Shown piece after piece: positions 37,997-48,137 of a stretch of 64,000 nt of DNA (the first letter of the stretch is position 1; the number at the start of each line of letters is the position of its first letter). The position numbers and the translations under genes were made by a program. The notes under the pieces are model-generated. The model searched no databases and had not been told where the DNA came from. It saw nothing but the letters and a program-made list of their open reading frames with translations. The DNA comes from an uncultured Pelagibacteraceae bacterium. Its GTDB lineage: Bacteria; Pseudomonadota; Alphaproteobacteria; Pelagibacterales; Pelagibacteraceae. The stretch lies in NCBI GenBank assembly GCA_902582235.1, contig CACHQX010000004.1:53054-117053 (forward strand), in the 5' to 3' direction.

Positions 37997-39676
37997 GTGA
38001 ACAAATATTCAGCAAATGAGCTTTTTAAGATAGCTTATAATCATCTCAAAAAAAAAAATTTTGGAAAATCCGCAGGTCTTTTTGAAAAACTCATAAATGA
38101 TTATCCACAAAATTTATCTATACTTAGAAATTTAACTAATTGTTATATGCACATGGGGGAATTTGAAAAAGCCGAGACTTCCATAAAAAAGGTGATTAGT
38201 ATTAAACCAGATGAACCATTTGTATATCAAACTCTTGTATCTATATTAAAAGATCAAGACAAATTAGAAGAAGCAGCCTTAATTATTAATCAAGGTTTAA
38301 AAAATAAATTAATTAATGAAAAATGGGAAATTCAAAAAAATTTTTTTTTTCCTAAAATTCCACTCAATAAGAATGAAATTAAAAAATATAGACAAAAAAT
38401 AGAAGAAGAAATTGAAAAAATATTAAATATAAATTTCCAAACAGAACTGGATTACGATAAAGATCAGATAATTGTTCCACCTCATGTTGATCTTTCCTAT
38501 AGTGATCATGATAATTTAGAATTGAATAAAAAAAATGTTCTTGCATTTAAAAAATTATTTAAAATTTTAAATGACGAGACTTTCTCTAAAAAGAAAATTC
38601 AAGAAAAAATAAAGATCGGAGTGATATCAGAATTTTTTACTGATCATACGATTGGTAAACTATACAAAGATATCATCTTCAGTCTTGATAAAAATAAGTT
38701 TGAAGTTTTAATTTTTCACTCTCAAAAAACTAATCCTGGTGAAATATTTAATGAGTTCAAGAAAAAAGAAGAAGAAGGTATTTTAAAAAATAAATTACTT
38801 CCAATAAAATTATTAGAAAAAATTAATGTTATAAAAAATTTTGAACTTGATATAATTTTTTATCCAGATATAGGTCTTTCTGTAGAGTTTTATTATCTTG
38901 CTCTTATGAGATTGGCAAGATATCAAATTACTACTTTTGGACACCCAGAAACAACAGGCAGTAAATCTATTGATTATTATTTGATCTCTAAAAACTGTGT
39001 AAATAAAAATACTCAAAAACACTACTCTGAAAAATTACTTTTAATGAATTATTTGCCAATGGTTTATCCTAAACCAATCGTTAAAAAAAAACTTTCTAAA
39101 AGCGATCTTGAAAGGAAAAATATCTATTCTTGTCCGCAAACTTTATTTAAAATCCATCCGGATTTTGATCAAATAATTTTTGATATAATTGAAATGGATA
39201 AAAAAGCCATTGTATATTTGATTAAAGATAGAAATAAAGTATGGTATAAAAAATTAATAAACCGATTAAGTAACAACAATAAATATGATCCAACAAAGAT
39301 AATATTTCTAGATCCGTTATATTATGAGGATTATCTTCTACACATTGGAAAGGCCTCAGTCCTACTCGATCCAATTTATTATGGAGCAGGAAATTCTTTT
39401 TTTGAGTCAATGCTTTTTGGAACCCCAACTATAACTCTTCCTACTGATCATATTAAATCAAGATTAGTGTTGGGTGCTTATAAACAAATGGAAATTGAAA
39501 ATCCTCCGATTGCAAAAAATATTAAGAATTACGTTGATTTAGCTGTTGATTATGCAAATAGAGATGACATTGGTAAATTAAAAAAAATTTATCGTGAAGC
39601 AGCAGAAAAAAAATTGTTTAATACAAAAAAAGCTGGCGAGGAGTTCAATAAAATTTTATTAGATTTATTTAATTAG
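37997..39676 (+). CDS. TPR-containing O-GlcNAc transferase-like (GT41/SPINDLY-like) protein
   Basis: N-terminal TPR repeats; GVISEFFTDHTIGKLY, LARYQITTFGHPETTGSKSIDYYLISKNCV, DPIYYGAGNSFFESMLFGTPTITLPTDHIKSRL. Confidence 0.87.
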   Translation: MNKYSANELFKIAYNHLKKKNFGKSAGLFEKLINDYPQNLSILRNLTNCYMHMGEFEKAETSIKKVISIKPDEPFVYQTLVSILKDQDKLEEAALIINQGLKNKLINEKWEIQKNFFFPKIPLNKNEIKKYRQKIEEEIEKILNINFQTELDYDKDQIIVPPHVDLSYSDHDNLELNKKNVLAFKKLFKILNDETFSKKKIQEKIKIGVISEFFTDHTIGKLYKDIIFSLDKNKFEVLIFHSQKTNPGEIFNEFKKKEEEGILKNKLLPIKLLEKINVIKNFELDIIFYPDIGLSVEFYYLALMRLARYQITTFGHPETTGSKSIDYYLISKNCVNKNTQKHYSEKLLLMNYLPMVYPKPIVKKKLSKSDLERKNIYSCPQTLFKIHPDFDQIIFDIIEMDKKAIVYLIKDRNKVWYKKLINRLSNNNKYDPTKIIFLDPLYYEDYLLHIGKASVLLDPIYYGAGNSFFESMLFGTPTITLPTDHIKSRLVLGAYKQMEIENPPIAKNIKNYVDLAVDYANRDDIGKLKKIYREAAEKKLFNTKKAGEEFNKILLDLFN

Positions 39677-40517
39677 TTTGAGTTCTCTTAAAGCAGTCTA
39701 TTGTGTTTTTTATCAAGCATGCAATTGTCATCGGACCAACTCCGCCAGGAACTGGTGTTAATGCTTTGACCTTTTTTGAAACTTGTTCAAAATCCACGTC
39801 TCCAACTATACCTTCGTCAGTTTTATTAATACCGACGTCAATAATTATAGCATCTTTCTTTACCCAATCACCTTTTACCAATTTTGGAATACCTACAGCA
39901 GCAATTATTATATCTGCCATTAGGCATTCGGATTTAAGGTTTTTTGTTTTAGAATGAGTGATTGTAACAGTACAATTTTCTTTAAGAAGTAACTGTGCCA
40001 TTGGTTTCCCGTTTAAGTTAGATCTGCCAATAATTACAGCTTTTTTGCCGCTTAAGTTTGGTTCAATCTTTTTTAATAAAAAATAACATCCGAGAGGTGT
40101 GCAAGGTATTGAGCTTTCGTAACCAGAAGATAAATTTCCTACGTTTATAGGATGAAAACCGTCAACATCCTTGCTAGGAATAATTGCTTCAATCACTTTT
40201 TTTTTATTAATATGTTTTGGAAGGGGCAGTTGAACAAGAATACCAGATACTGAGTTATCCTTGTTTAAATCATTTATTTTTTTTAAAATAGTTTTTTCAT
40301 CAACATCATTTGGATATCTTATAACATGAGAATTTAAACCAACTTCATTGGCAGATTTTTCTTTATTTCGAACGTAGATTTGGCTCGGTGCAAGTTCACC
40401 TATTAATATTACGGTTAAACCAGGTACATTATTAAACTTTTTTTTCAACTCAATAACTTCGTCTTTAAGTTTAAGTCTGAGTGAGGCTGCCTCTTTTTTT
40501 CCATCAATTAAAATCAT
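39669..40517 (-). CDS. folD: methylenetetrahydrofolate dehydrogenase/cyclohydrolase
   Basis: GILVQLPLPKHINKKKVIEAI, KDVDGFHPINVGNL, VIIGRSNLNGKPMAQLLL, TPVPGGVGPMTIACL. Confidence 0.97.
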   Translation of the reverse strand: MILIDGKKEAASLRLKLKDEVIELKKKFNNVPGLTVILIGELAPSQIYVRNKEKSANEVGLNSHVIRYPNDVDEKTILKKINDLNKDNSVSGILVQLPLPKHINKKKVIEAIIPSKDVDGFHPINVGNLSSGYESSIPCTPLGCYFLLKKIEPNLSGKKAVIIGRSNLNGKPMAQLLLKENCTVTITHSKTKNLKSECLMADIIIAAVGIPKLVKGDWVKKDAIIIDVGINKTDEGIVGDVDFEQVSKKVKALTPVPGGVGPMTIACLIKNTIDCFKRTQTN

Positions 40518-40518
40518 T

Positions 40519-40806
40519 TTATAAAATTGGTCTTATATAATATTCCATACACATTTGCATAATCCATATCAACATTAGTAATATTACTGGTGAAATATCA
40601 AATGCACCAAGATTTGGTAAAAAGGCTCTTATTCTGTTAAGAAAAGGTTCAGTCATCCGATAAGTAAAGTCTAAAACTGAATAAACAAATCTGTTTCCGG
40701 TATTAATTATATTAAAAGCAACTAACCAACTTAAAATGACATTTGCAATTACTATATATGAATAATACTTGAGTATCGTCATAAAGACTATGTAGATTAT
40801 TATCAT
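40519..40806 (-). CDS. YggT family membrane protein
   Basis: YSYIVIANVILSWLVAFNI, RMTEPFLNRIRAFLPNLGAFDISPVILLMLIW. Confidence 0.9.
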   Translation of the reverse strand: MIIIYIVFMTILKYYSYIVIANVILSWLVAFNIINTGNRFVYSVLDFTYRMTEPFLNRIRAFLPNLGAFDISPVILLMLIWIMQMCMEYYIRPIL

Positions 40807-41888
40807 TTTTTTTCTACGTAAATTGATTGACTAGGAAACGCAAACGATGCTTTATTTTTTTCTACAATTTCCTTAATACCAATTGCTAATCTTTCTTTAA
40901 CTCTTAGCCACTCATTCCAGCTATTTGTTTGTGTAAAACATCTTACATACATATCTATTGAGCTATCCGAAAATTTATCCACTCTTACTGCTAAGCCAAC
41001 TTTTGTGTCAAAATCTTTACTTTCTTTAATAAAATTTTCAATTTGGTCCCGTACATTTTTTAACTGTTCTATAGTAGTGTCGTACTGAAGTGTTATTGTC
41101 CAGCTTATAAGCCAGTTTGTAGTTTGGCTTATGTTTATTACAGCGTTTTCAGCAAATTGAAAATTAGGTATTATAGCTAATGATTTATCAAACTTTCTGA
41201 TAGTAGTTGATCTAAATCCAATTTTTTCAACAATGCCCTCTATAGTACCTTCAACTAAAATCCAGTCACCCATTTTAAATCTTTTTTCAACAAGAACCAA
41301 AATTCCTGAAATTAAGTTTTTAAATAAGTCTTGTGCACCTAACGCAACTGCAACACCAAATAACCCAAGTCCTGCTATAATTGGACCGATCTTAATTCCC
41401 CATAGTTCTAATACAGCTGCAGCACCGAGTATAAAAATAAGTATTTTTAAAGACTTAATTATCCAGCCAATTAATTCACGTGTTAAAATTCTATCTAATC
41501 CACTTAAGATATAAGAAATTGGTTCTATTATCTGATGAATAATCCAGAACAATAAAATAGTAATCAATGTTCTATTTACGTTATCAACGAATGAACTAGT
41601 TTCATCACTAAAGGTCATATAATAACTTGCAAAAAAGAAACCTAGCACTATTGGCAAAAATCTTGCTGGACCAACTAAAGATTTTACGAATGTATCATCT
41701 AATTTATTAGTTGTTTTATTAGATATGATTTCCAATTTTTTTAAAATTAGTTTGCTAATAAGGCCTCTGAAAATTAAAAATATCAAAAATATTCCTAAAC
41801 CAATCAGAATTTGGCCAATATCAATTCCTAAAATTCCTTGGTCCCAAACAGAAAGAAATAGATCTTTAAAATTTATAAAAACTTCCAT
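40803..41888 (-). CDS. MscS-family mechanosensitive channel
   Basis: AGLGLFGVAVALGAQDLFKNLISGILVLVEKRFKMGDWILVEGTIEGIVEKIGFRSTTIRKFDKSLAIIPN. Confidence 0.95.
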   Translation of the reverse strand: MEVFINFKDLFLSVWDQGILGIDIGQILIGLGIFLIFLIFRGLISKLILKKLEIISNKTTNKLDDTFVKSLVGPARFLPIVLGFFFASYYMTFSDETSSFVDNVNRTLITILLFWIIHQIIEPISYILSGLDRILTRELIGWIIKSLKILIFILGAAAVLELWGIKIGPIIAGLGLFGVAVALGAQDLFKNLISGILVLVEKRFKMGDWILVEGTIEGIVEKIGFRSTTIRKFDKSLAIIPNFQFAENAVINISQTTNWLISWTITLQYDTTIEQLKNVRDQIENFIKESKDFDTKVGLAVRVDKFSDSSIDMYVRCFTQTNSWNEWLRVKERLAIGIKEIVEKNKASFAFPSQSIYVEKK

Positions 41889-41890
41889 AT

Positions 41891-42589
41891 CTAAATTTTA
41901 TATAATAAAAATTCTTCTTCACCAGGATTAAATAAGAAGATTTTCTTCCATTTTAGCTCATTTAATACAGATGATGTTTTTTCACCTATACACATTAAAT
42001 TGGTTTCCATCCAATAATCGTCCAACTCATATTTTTTAATCAAATTTAAAAAACTTACAGCGCTATTTTGAGAATAAATATAAACAATATCTGGAATTTT
42101 TTTTTTTAGTTCACTTAAAAAATTAGAACTTAAATCCTCAATGTGAGAAACGCTGTAATTTATTAGTCTTTGAACATTTAATCCCTCTTTAATTAGATCT
42201 TTATCTAAATCATATGAAACTAATTCACCACTAACATACAAAATTTTCCCAGTTTTTTTTTCTAAATTTTGCAAGATTAATTCTCGCAAATTTTTTACAT
42301 TTCCCCCGGCTGAAAATGTGTTATAGAAACCTTTTTGTTTTGCAGTTTTTTCTGTTGCATCACCGACACAAAAACATAAACTTTTTTTATCAAAATCTTT
42401 TGTATTTAAATTTCTAATTGCATTTGAGCTCGTAAAAATGATGATCTTATATTCTGAACTATTAAGTTTAGGGTAGTCTAATTTATTTATTTTAATTAAA
42501 GGAAGATGAGATACAGTAAAACCTTTGTCTTTGAATCTGTTGATTAAATCTATTGAGTCTTCTAAAGGTCTAGTTAACAAAACATGCAT
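41891..42589 (-). CDS. hemD: uroporphyrinogen-III synthase
   Basis: VLLTRPLEDSIDLINRF, IIFTSSNAIRNL, adjacent to hemC. Confidence 0.88.
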   Translation of the reverse strand: MHVLLTRPLEDSIDLINRFKDKGFTVSHLPLIKINKLDYPKLNSSEYKIIIFTSSNAIRNLNTKDFDKKSLCFCVGDATEKTAKQKGFYNTFSAGGNVKNLRELILQNLEKKTGKILYVSGELVSYDLDKDLIKEGLNVQRLINYSVSHIEDLSSNFLSELKKKIPDIVYIYSQNSAVSFLNLIKKYELDDYWMETNLMCIGEKTSSVLNELKWKKIFLFNPGEEEFLLYKI

Positions 42590-43489
42590 TTATTTATCCA
42601 TCTCAAACTGTTTTTTTAAATCATTGCCAGCTTTTGTAGCAATTTTTAAAGCTTCTTCTGTTTTACATTCATCTTTGTAAGTAAATTTTTTTTTTCCATC
42701 ATCAGAAAATAACTCAGCTATAATGTTTACATTTTTACCTCTTACATTAGCATATATGCCTGCAGCGGTGTTGCAGTCACCCCCTAATAAACTTAAAATT
42801 TTTCTTTCAACTTTTGCTTCGATTGAAGTTTCAAAATGGTTAATTTTTGAAAGGATGTTATTTAATTTATCATCGTCTGCTCTTGACTGTATAACAATTG
42901 TTCCTTGACCAGCTGGAGGAACTATTTTCTCACATTCAAAAACCTCTGATATTCTGTTTTCTATAGATAAAGATAATAAACCTGCTTTTGCCAAAATAAT
43001 CGAGTCATATTGATTCTCATCTAATTTTTTTATTCTGGTGTCAATATTGCCCCTAATTAATTTAAAGTTTAAGTCTGGTCTTAAATGTTTTAATTGAAAT
43101 TCTCTTCTTAATGAGGAGGTGCCGATTACTGAATTTTTTTTAATTTTATCAAGTGTTAATTTTTCTTTATTAATTAAAACTTCTTGAGGATCATTTCTTT
43201 TTAGAAAACACTCCATCTTTAGACCTTTGGTTTTAAAGGATGGAACGTCTTTTAAAGAGTGAACAGCTACATCAATATTTTTACTTATAAGTTCTTTTTC
43301 AATATTTTTTATGAACTCTCCTTTGCCTCCAATCTCACTAGTCCTTCTATCTAAAACTAAATCACCATCTGTGATAATTTTTTTAATTTCTATTTCAATA
43401 TCAAGTTCTTTAAGAAAAGCTTTTTTTGCAATTTCAGCATATTTTAATGCTAATTTACTTCCTCGAGAACCAATTATAAGTTTTTCCAT
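42590..43489 (-). CDS. hemC: hydroxymethylbilane synthase
   Basis: IGSRGSKLALKYAEIAK, VAVHSLKDVPS, SVIGTSSLRREFQL, GGDCNTAAGIYA. Confidence 0.96.
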   Translation of the reverse strand: MEKLIIGSRGSKLALKYAEIAKKAFLKELDIEIEIKKIITDGDLVLDRRTSEIGGKGEFIKNIEKELISKNIDVAVHSLKDVPSFKTKGLKMECFLKRNDPQEVLINKEKLTLDKIKKNSVIGTSSLRREFQLKHLRPDLNFKLIRGNIDTRIKKLDENQYDSIILAKAGLLSLSIENRISEVFECEKIVPPAGQGTIVIQSRADDDKLNNILSKINHFETSIEAKVERKILSLLGGDCNTAAGIYANVRGKNVNIIAELFSDDGKKKFTYKDECKTEEALKIATKAGNDLKKQFEMDK

Positions 43490-43539
43490 TTATTTAATTT
43501 TTTTATTTTTAGAGTAAATTACATTAATAAAAACCTTTT

Positions 43540-44610
43540 ATGAAAAAAAAAACAATCATTATTGGCATAGAAACTAGTTGTGATGAGACTGCTGTATCCA
43601 TATTGAGAGATAATGGAAAAAATAGACCAAAAATTTTATCAAATGTTGTTTCAAGTCAATTTGAAGTTCATAAAAAATTTGGCGGAGTAGTTCCAGACTT
43701 AGCTGCTAGAGCACATCTTGATAAGATTGACATCATGACTAAGAAAGCTTTAAAAATTAGTAAAGTAAAATTGAAAGATATTGATGCTGTTGCAGCAACT
43801 GCTGGGCCTGGTTTAATAGTTTGTTTGTCAGTTGGTTTAAATTTTGCAAAAGCTTTGTCTTTATCTTTAAATAAACCTTTAATAGCCGTAAATCATTTGG
43901 AGGGACATGCCTTAAGTCCAAAATTAAATTTTGATATCAAATATCCATATCTACTTTTTTTAATTTCGGGTGGACATACTCAATATTTAACTGTTAAAAA
44001 ATTAGGTGACTACAAAAGGCTTGGCACAACGATAGATGATGCGCTTGGTGAGGCATTCGATAAAACAGCAAAACTTTTAAATCTTGGTTACCCAGGAGGA
44101 CCTGAGATCGAAGAATTGGCAAGGAAGGGTGATGAGAATAGGTTCGTGCTACCAAAGCCTATTTTAAATAGAGGCGGGTCTAACTTATCTTTCGCTGGTC
44201 TGAAAACAGCAATCTTAAGATTAAAAGAGTTCATAAAGACAGACAAAGATAAAAATGATCTTGCTGCAAGTTTTCAAAAAACTGTTCTTGATATTTTGTA
44301 TAAAAAAACAAAAAAAGCTATTGAACAACATTTAGATCTTTATCCAAAAAATAGAATTTTGGTGGTTGCAGGAGGTGTTGCTGCTAACAAACAAATCAGA
44401 ATTACTATAGAAAAATTATGCCAAGAAGAAAAATTTAAAGTTTATTTTCCTGATTTAAAATTGTGTACCGATAATGCAGCGATGATAGCGTTGGCAGGTC
44501 TGGAGAGATACAAGAAGAAAAAATTTGATAAACATGATTTTGAAGCGAATCCAAGGTGGCAATTGGATAGCAAAGCAAAGTTTCTCAAAGGTGCTGGAGT
44601 AAAAATTTAA
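43540..44610 (+). CDS. tsaD: tRNA N6-adenosine threonylcarbamoyltransferase
   Basis: IIGIETSCDETAVSILRD, VNHLEGHALSPKL, LISGGHTQYL, VAGGVAANKQIR. Confidence 0.97.
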   Translation: MKKKTIIIGIETSCDETAVSILRDNGKNRPKILSNVVSSQFEVHKKFGGVVPDLAARAHLDKIDIMTKKALKISKVKLKDIDAVAATAGPGLIVCLSVGLNFAKALSLSLNKPLIAVNHLEGHALSPKLNFDIKYPYLLFLISGGHTQYLTVKKLGDYKRLGTTIDDALGEAFDKTAKLLNLGYPGGPEIEELARKGDENRFVLPKPILNRGGSNLSFAGLKTAILRLKEFIKTDKDKNDLAASFQKTVLDILYKKTKKAIEQHLDLYPKNRILVVAGGVAANKQIRITIEKLCQEEKFKVYFPDLKLCTDNAAMIALAGLERYKKKKFDKHDFEANPRWQLDSKAKFLKGAGVKI

Positions 44611-45024
44611 ATGCAATATTGGTTAATTAAGTCTGAGCCAGACGTATGGTCTCTTACTCAACAAGAAAAAGCAGGTGTCAAAGGAGCAATATGGGATGGT
44701 GTAAGAAATTATCAAGCAAGAAATAATTTAAAAAAAATGAAAAATGGTGATCTTTGTTTTTTTTACCATTCAAATATTGGGAAAGAAATTGTTGGTATAG
44801 TAGAAGTGATAAAAGAAGCTTTCTTAGATCCAACTGACAAAAAAAAGATGTTCGTTGCAGTCATGGTTAGATTTAAGCAAAAATTAAAAAATCCCATAAA
44901 ATTAGAGGATATTAAAAAAAATAGCTCTTTAAGTGAAATCCCCCTTATTAAACAAAGCAGATTATCAGTTATGCCAATTGACTCTAAAAGCTGGAAAATA
45001 TTAAATAAAATGGGTAATATTTAG
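44611..45024 (+). CDS. EVE domain-containing protein
   Basis: [62 protein letters not shown]. Confidence 0.95.
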   Translation: MQYWLIKSEPDVWSLTQQEKAGVKGAIWDGVRNYQARNNLKKMKNGDLCFFYHSNIGKEIVGIVEVIKEAFLDPTDKKKMFVAVMVRFKQKLKNPIKLEDIKKNSSLSEIPLIKQSRLSVMPIDSKSWKILNKMGNI

Positions 45025-45025
45025 C

Positions 45026-47131
45026 ATGCCAAAAAAAACTAGAAAAAAGAAAAAAGGTAAAAAGATTAAAAAGAGAAAACCTACAAAGAGGAAAAAAAAG
45101 GTTTCTAATAAAACAAAAAAAAGAAGGTCTTTAAAACCTAAAAAGAGAAAAATAAAGAGAAAAGTAAAATCATCTGTTAGTCAGCCTAAAGAAGATGGTG
45201 AAAAAATTTATAAGACAAAATCTGAATGGATTAAAAAAGCTTTAGTTACGAAAAGCTTGTATGAAAAGAAATACAATCAATCTTTAAAAGAAAATGACTC
45301 TTTTTGGAGAAAAGAAGGAAAGAGAATAAGTTGGATTAAGCCATATTCTAAGATTAAGGACGTCAAGTATAGTAAATCTGATGTGCATATTAAATGGTTC
45401 TATGATGGAACTCTTAATGCCTCAGCAAATTGTATAGATAGACATCTTAAAAACAATAAAGATAAGACTGCAATAATTTGGGTTGGGGATGATCCAAAAG
45501 TTCAAAAGAAAATAAGTTACAAACAACTTCACTCGGAAGTATCTAAAATTGCAAACGGACTTAAAAATATTGGTGTTAAAAAAGGTGACAGAGTTACAAT
45601 TTATTTGACTATGATACCAGAGCTTGCATACACTATGCTGGCATGTGCAAGAATTGGTGCAATACACTCTATAATTTTTGGAGGATTTTCGCCCGACAGT
45701 ATCGCAGGTAGAATTAATGACTGTAACTCAGATTATGTTGTGACTGCTGATGAGGGGGTCAGGGGTGGAAAAACAATTCCATTGAAAGAAATTACAGATG
45801 AAGCCTTATTAAGTTGCACGAACGTAAAAAAATGTGTTGTTGTTAAAAGAACAGGAAATAGAATTAATTGGAATGATGACAGAGATGTCTGGTACCATGA
45901 CATAACAAAAAATGTCCCTGCTGTGTGTGAACCTGAGGAGATGAATGCGGAAGATCCTCTTTTTATTTTATACACATCTGGTTCAACAGGTAAGCCTAAA
46001 GGTGTGCTTCATACTACGGGCGGTTATATGGTGTATGCCTCGATGACTCATCAGTATATATTCAATTATAAACAAAAAGATATTTATTGGTGTACCGCAG
46101 ACATAGGTTGGGTCACAGGACATAGTTATATCATTTATGGACCTTTAGCTAACGGAGCAACAACAATTATGTTTGAAGGAATTCCAACTTATCCTGATAG
46201 CTCAAGGTGGTGGCAAATTGTTGACAAATATAAAGTTAATATTTTTTATACAGCTCCTACCGCAATTAGAGCTTTAATGAGAGAAGGTGAAGGTCCTGTT
46301 AAAAAAACTTCTAGAAAAAGCTTAAAACTTTTAGGGACTGTAGGAGAGCCAATCAACCCAGAGGCATGGGAATGGTATTACAAAACAGTCGGTGATAGTA
46401 AGTGTCCAATTGTTGATACCTGGTGGCAAACAGAAACAGGCGGTATACTAATTAGTCCACAGACTGGAGCAATAGATCTTAAACCAGGTTCAGCAACAAA
46501 ACCTTTTTACGGAATAAAACCTGTAATAGTTGATAAAGATGGAAATGTTTTAAAAGGCGAAGCCCAAGGAAGATTATGTATTGCTCAATCATGGCCTGGT
46601 CAAATGAGAACTGTCTATGGAGACCACAATAGATTTATTGAAACATATTTTTCTCAATTTGATGGAAAATATTTTACTGGTGATGGATGTCGAAGAGATA
46701 AAGATGGTTATTATTGGATCACTGGAAGAGTTGACGATGTTATAATCGTATCAGGTCACAACTTAGGTACTGCTGAAATAGAAAGTGCTTTCGTGGCTCA
46801 TCCTAAAGTAGCAGAAGCTGCAGTTGTAGGCTATCCTCATGACATCAAAGGAAACGGCTTGTATTGTTATGTGACTCTTAATGTGGGTGAAAATCCTGAT
46901 GGTGATTTGGAAAGAGATTTAAAGCTTTGGGTAAGAAAACAAATTGGACCGATAGCTACGCCCGACATAATACATTTTTCACCAGGACTTCCAAAAACAA
47001 GATCTGGAAAAATAATGAGAAGAATTTTACGAAAGATTGCAGCCAACGAACATGATCAACTTGGTGACACTACAACCTTAGCAGATCCTAGTGTTGTGAA
47101 AAGTCTTGTTGATGAAAGAAAAAATATTTAA
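45026..47131 (+). CDS. acs: acetyl-CoA synthetase with a Lys/Arg-rich N-terminal extension
   Basis: [72 protein letters not shown]; first roughly 50 aa dominated by K/R. Confidence 0.96.
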   Translation: MPKKTRKKKKGKKIKKRKPTKRKKKVSNKTKKRRSLKPKKRKIKRKVKSSVSQPKEDGEKIYKTKSEWIKKALVTKSLYEKKYNQSLKENDSFWRKEGKRISWIKPYSKIKDVKYSKSDVHIKWFYDGTLNASANCIDRHLKNNKDKTAIIWVGDDPKVQKKISYKQLHSEVSKIANGLKNIGVKKGDRVTIYLTMIPELAYTMLACARIGAIHSIIFGGFSPDSIAGRINDCNSDYVVTADEGVRGGKTIPLKEITDEALLSCTNVKKCVVVKRTGNRINWNDDRDVWYHDITKNVPAVCEPEEMNAEDPLFILYTSGSTGKPKGVLHTTGGYMVYASMTHQYIFNYKQKDIYWCTADIGWVTGHSYIIYGPLANGATTIMFEGIPTYPDSSRWWQIVDKYKVNIFYTAPTAIRALMREGEGPVKKTSRKSLKLLGTVGEPINPEAWEWYYKTVGDSKCPIVDTWWQTETGGILISPQTGAIDLKPGSATKPFYGIKPVIVDKDGNVLKGEAQGRLCIAQSWPGQMRTVYGDHNRFIETYFSQFDGKYFTGDGCRRDKDGYYWITGRVDDVIIVSGHNLGTAEIESAFVAHPKVAEAAVVGYPHDIKGNGLYCYVTLNVGENPDGDLERDLKLWVRKQIGPIATPDIIHFSPGLPKTRSGKIMRRILRKIAANEHDQLGDTTTLADPSVVKSLVDERKNI

Positions 47132-47751
47132 AAATTAATTCTCTTTTCGAATTCTTCTTTAATATTATCCCACTTAAGTATCATAGAGTTTAAAACAATT
47201 TTTCTATCTAAAGTTTTTAGTTCTTCAGCAATTGGCGCCCATTCATATAAAGCCAAAGCGCTCTTATTAAATGGTAAAGAGCTAAAATATTTTTTCCAAT
47301 CAATTTCTTCTAATCTTTTGTCAAAAGTGGCTTTGCCTTTTGCAATAATATCATCTGGCATTCCATTCTTAAGTTCATCATGCATGATCTCTTCATAAAT
47401 CATTTTGGATTTTGCTGTGTCTTCGTATTTAAAGAAATAATTCAAGTATGAGAAGCTGTAGAAAGTAAGATCTTGAAGGGCCACATAATAAATATTCCAT
47501 TTTGCTTTATTTATTGAAGATAAAAACACTTCATTATCAAAATGCAAAACGTATCTAGTTCCCATTCTGGTTTTTAAATAACTATAAAGAGTTACCTGTG
47601 TCACCCAAGCTGATTTTTGTTGAATAAATTTTTTTAAGTCGTCCAAATTCCTCAATTTGCTCTTTGGGAGCACTGCTTTAAACATTGCAACGAAATAGAC
47701 TTTAAAATCAGAAAGACTTATATCTTTTAGATTGAATTTGTATTTTAGCAT
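47128..47751 (-). CDS. Hypothetical protein of unknown family (207 aa)
   Basis: Intact [36 protein letters not shown]... between acs and a symporter pair; no motif recognised. Confidence 0.75.
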   Translation of the reverse strand: MLKYKFNLKDISLSDFKVYFVAMFKAVLPKSKLRNLDDLKKFIQQKSAWVTQVTLYSYLKTRMGTRYVLHFDNEVFLSSINKAKWNIYYVALQDLTFYSFSYLNYFFKYEDTAKSKMIYEEIMHDELKNGMPDDIIAKGKATFDKRLEEIDWKKYFSSLPFNKSALALYEWAPIAEELKTLDRKIVLNSMILKWDNIKEEFEKRINF

Positions 47752-47873
47752 TATTTTCTACTACAAGTTGTCTAATTGTGTAAAAACACACTCAATTGTA
47801 ACATTTTTAGGGGTTCCAATCTATGTCATTTTGGGTAATGTTTCGTCTTTTAACCTATAGGGAGGGAAAAAAA

Positions 47874-48137
47874 ATGTCAAAACAACAACAACACTGGGAA
47901 AAAACTAGAATGTTGCTATTTATAACATTAGCAATCTGGTTTGTTTTCTCTATTGGCATCTTTTTCTTCGGCGCCGAGATGGAAGCGTCATCAATAAGAC
48001 CACTTGGATATCCGTTGTCTTATTACATGACATGTCAAGGTTCTCTTGGAATTTTCGTAATACTAATTTTCTGGTTTGCGAATAGACAAGAAAAAATTGA
48101 CGAAGAGTTCGGCTACACTGAAAGAGAGGATGACTAA
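47874..48137 (+). CDS. DUF4212 family protein (small subunit of sodium:solute symporter)
   Basis: MSKQQQHWEKTRMLLFITLAIWFVFSIGIFFFGAEM...PLSYYMTCQGSLGIFVILIFWFANRQEKIDEEFG; stop overlaps the symporter start. Start moved from the track's 47823 to ATG at 47874 after AGGGAGG. Confidence 0.92.
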   Translation: MSKQQQHWEKTRMLLFITLAIWFVFSIGIFFFGAEMEASSIRPLGYPLSYYMTCQGSLGIFVILIFWFANRQEKIDEEFGYTEREDD

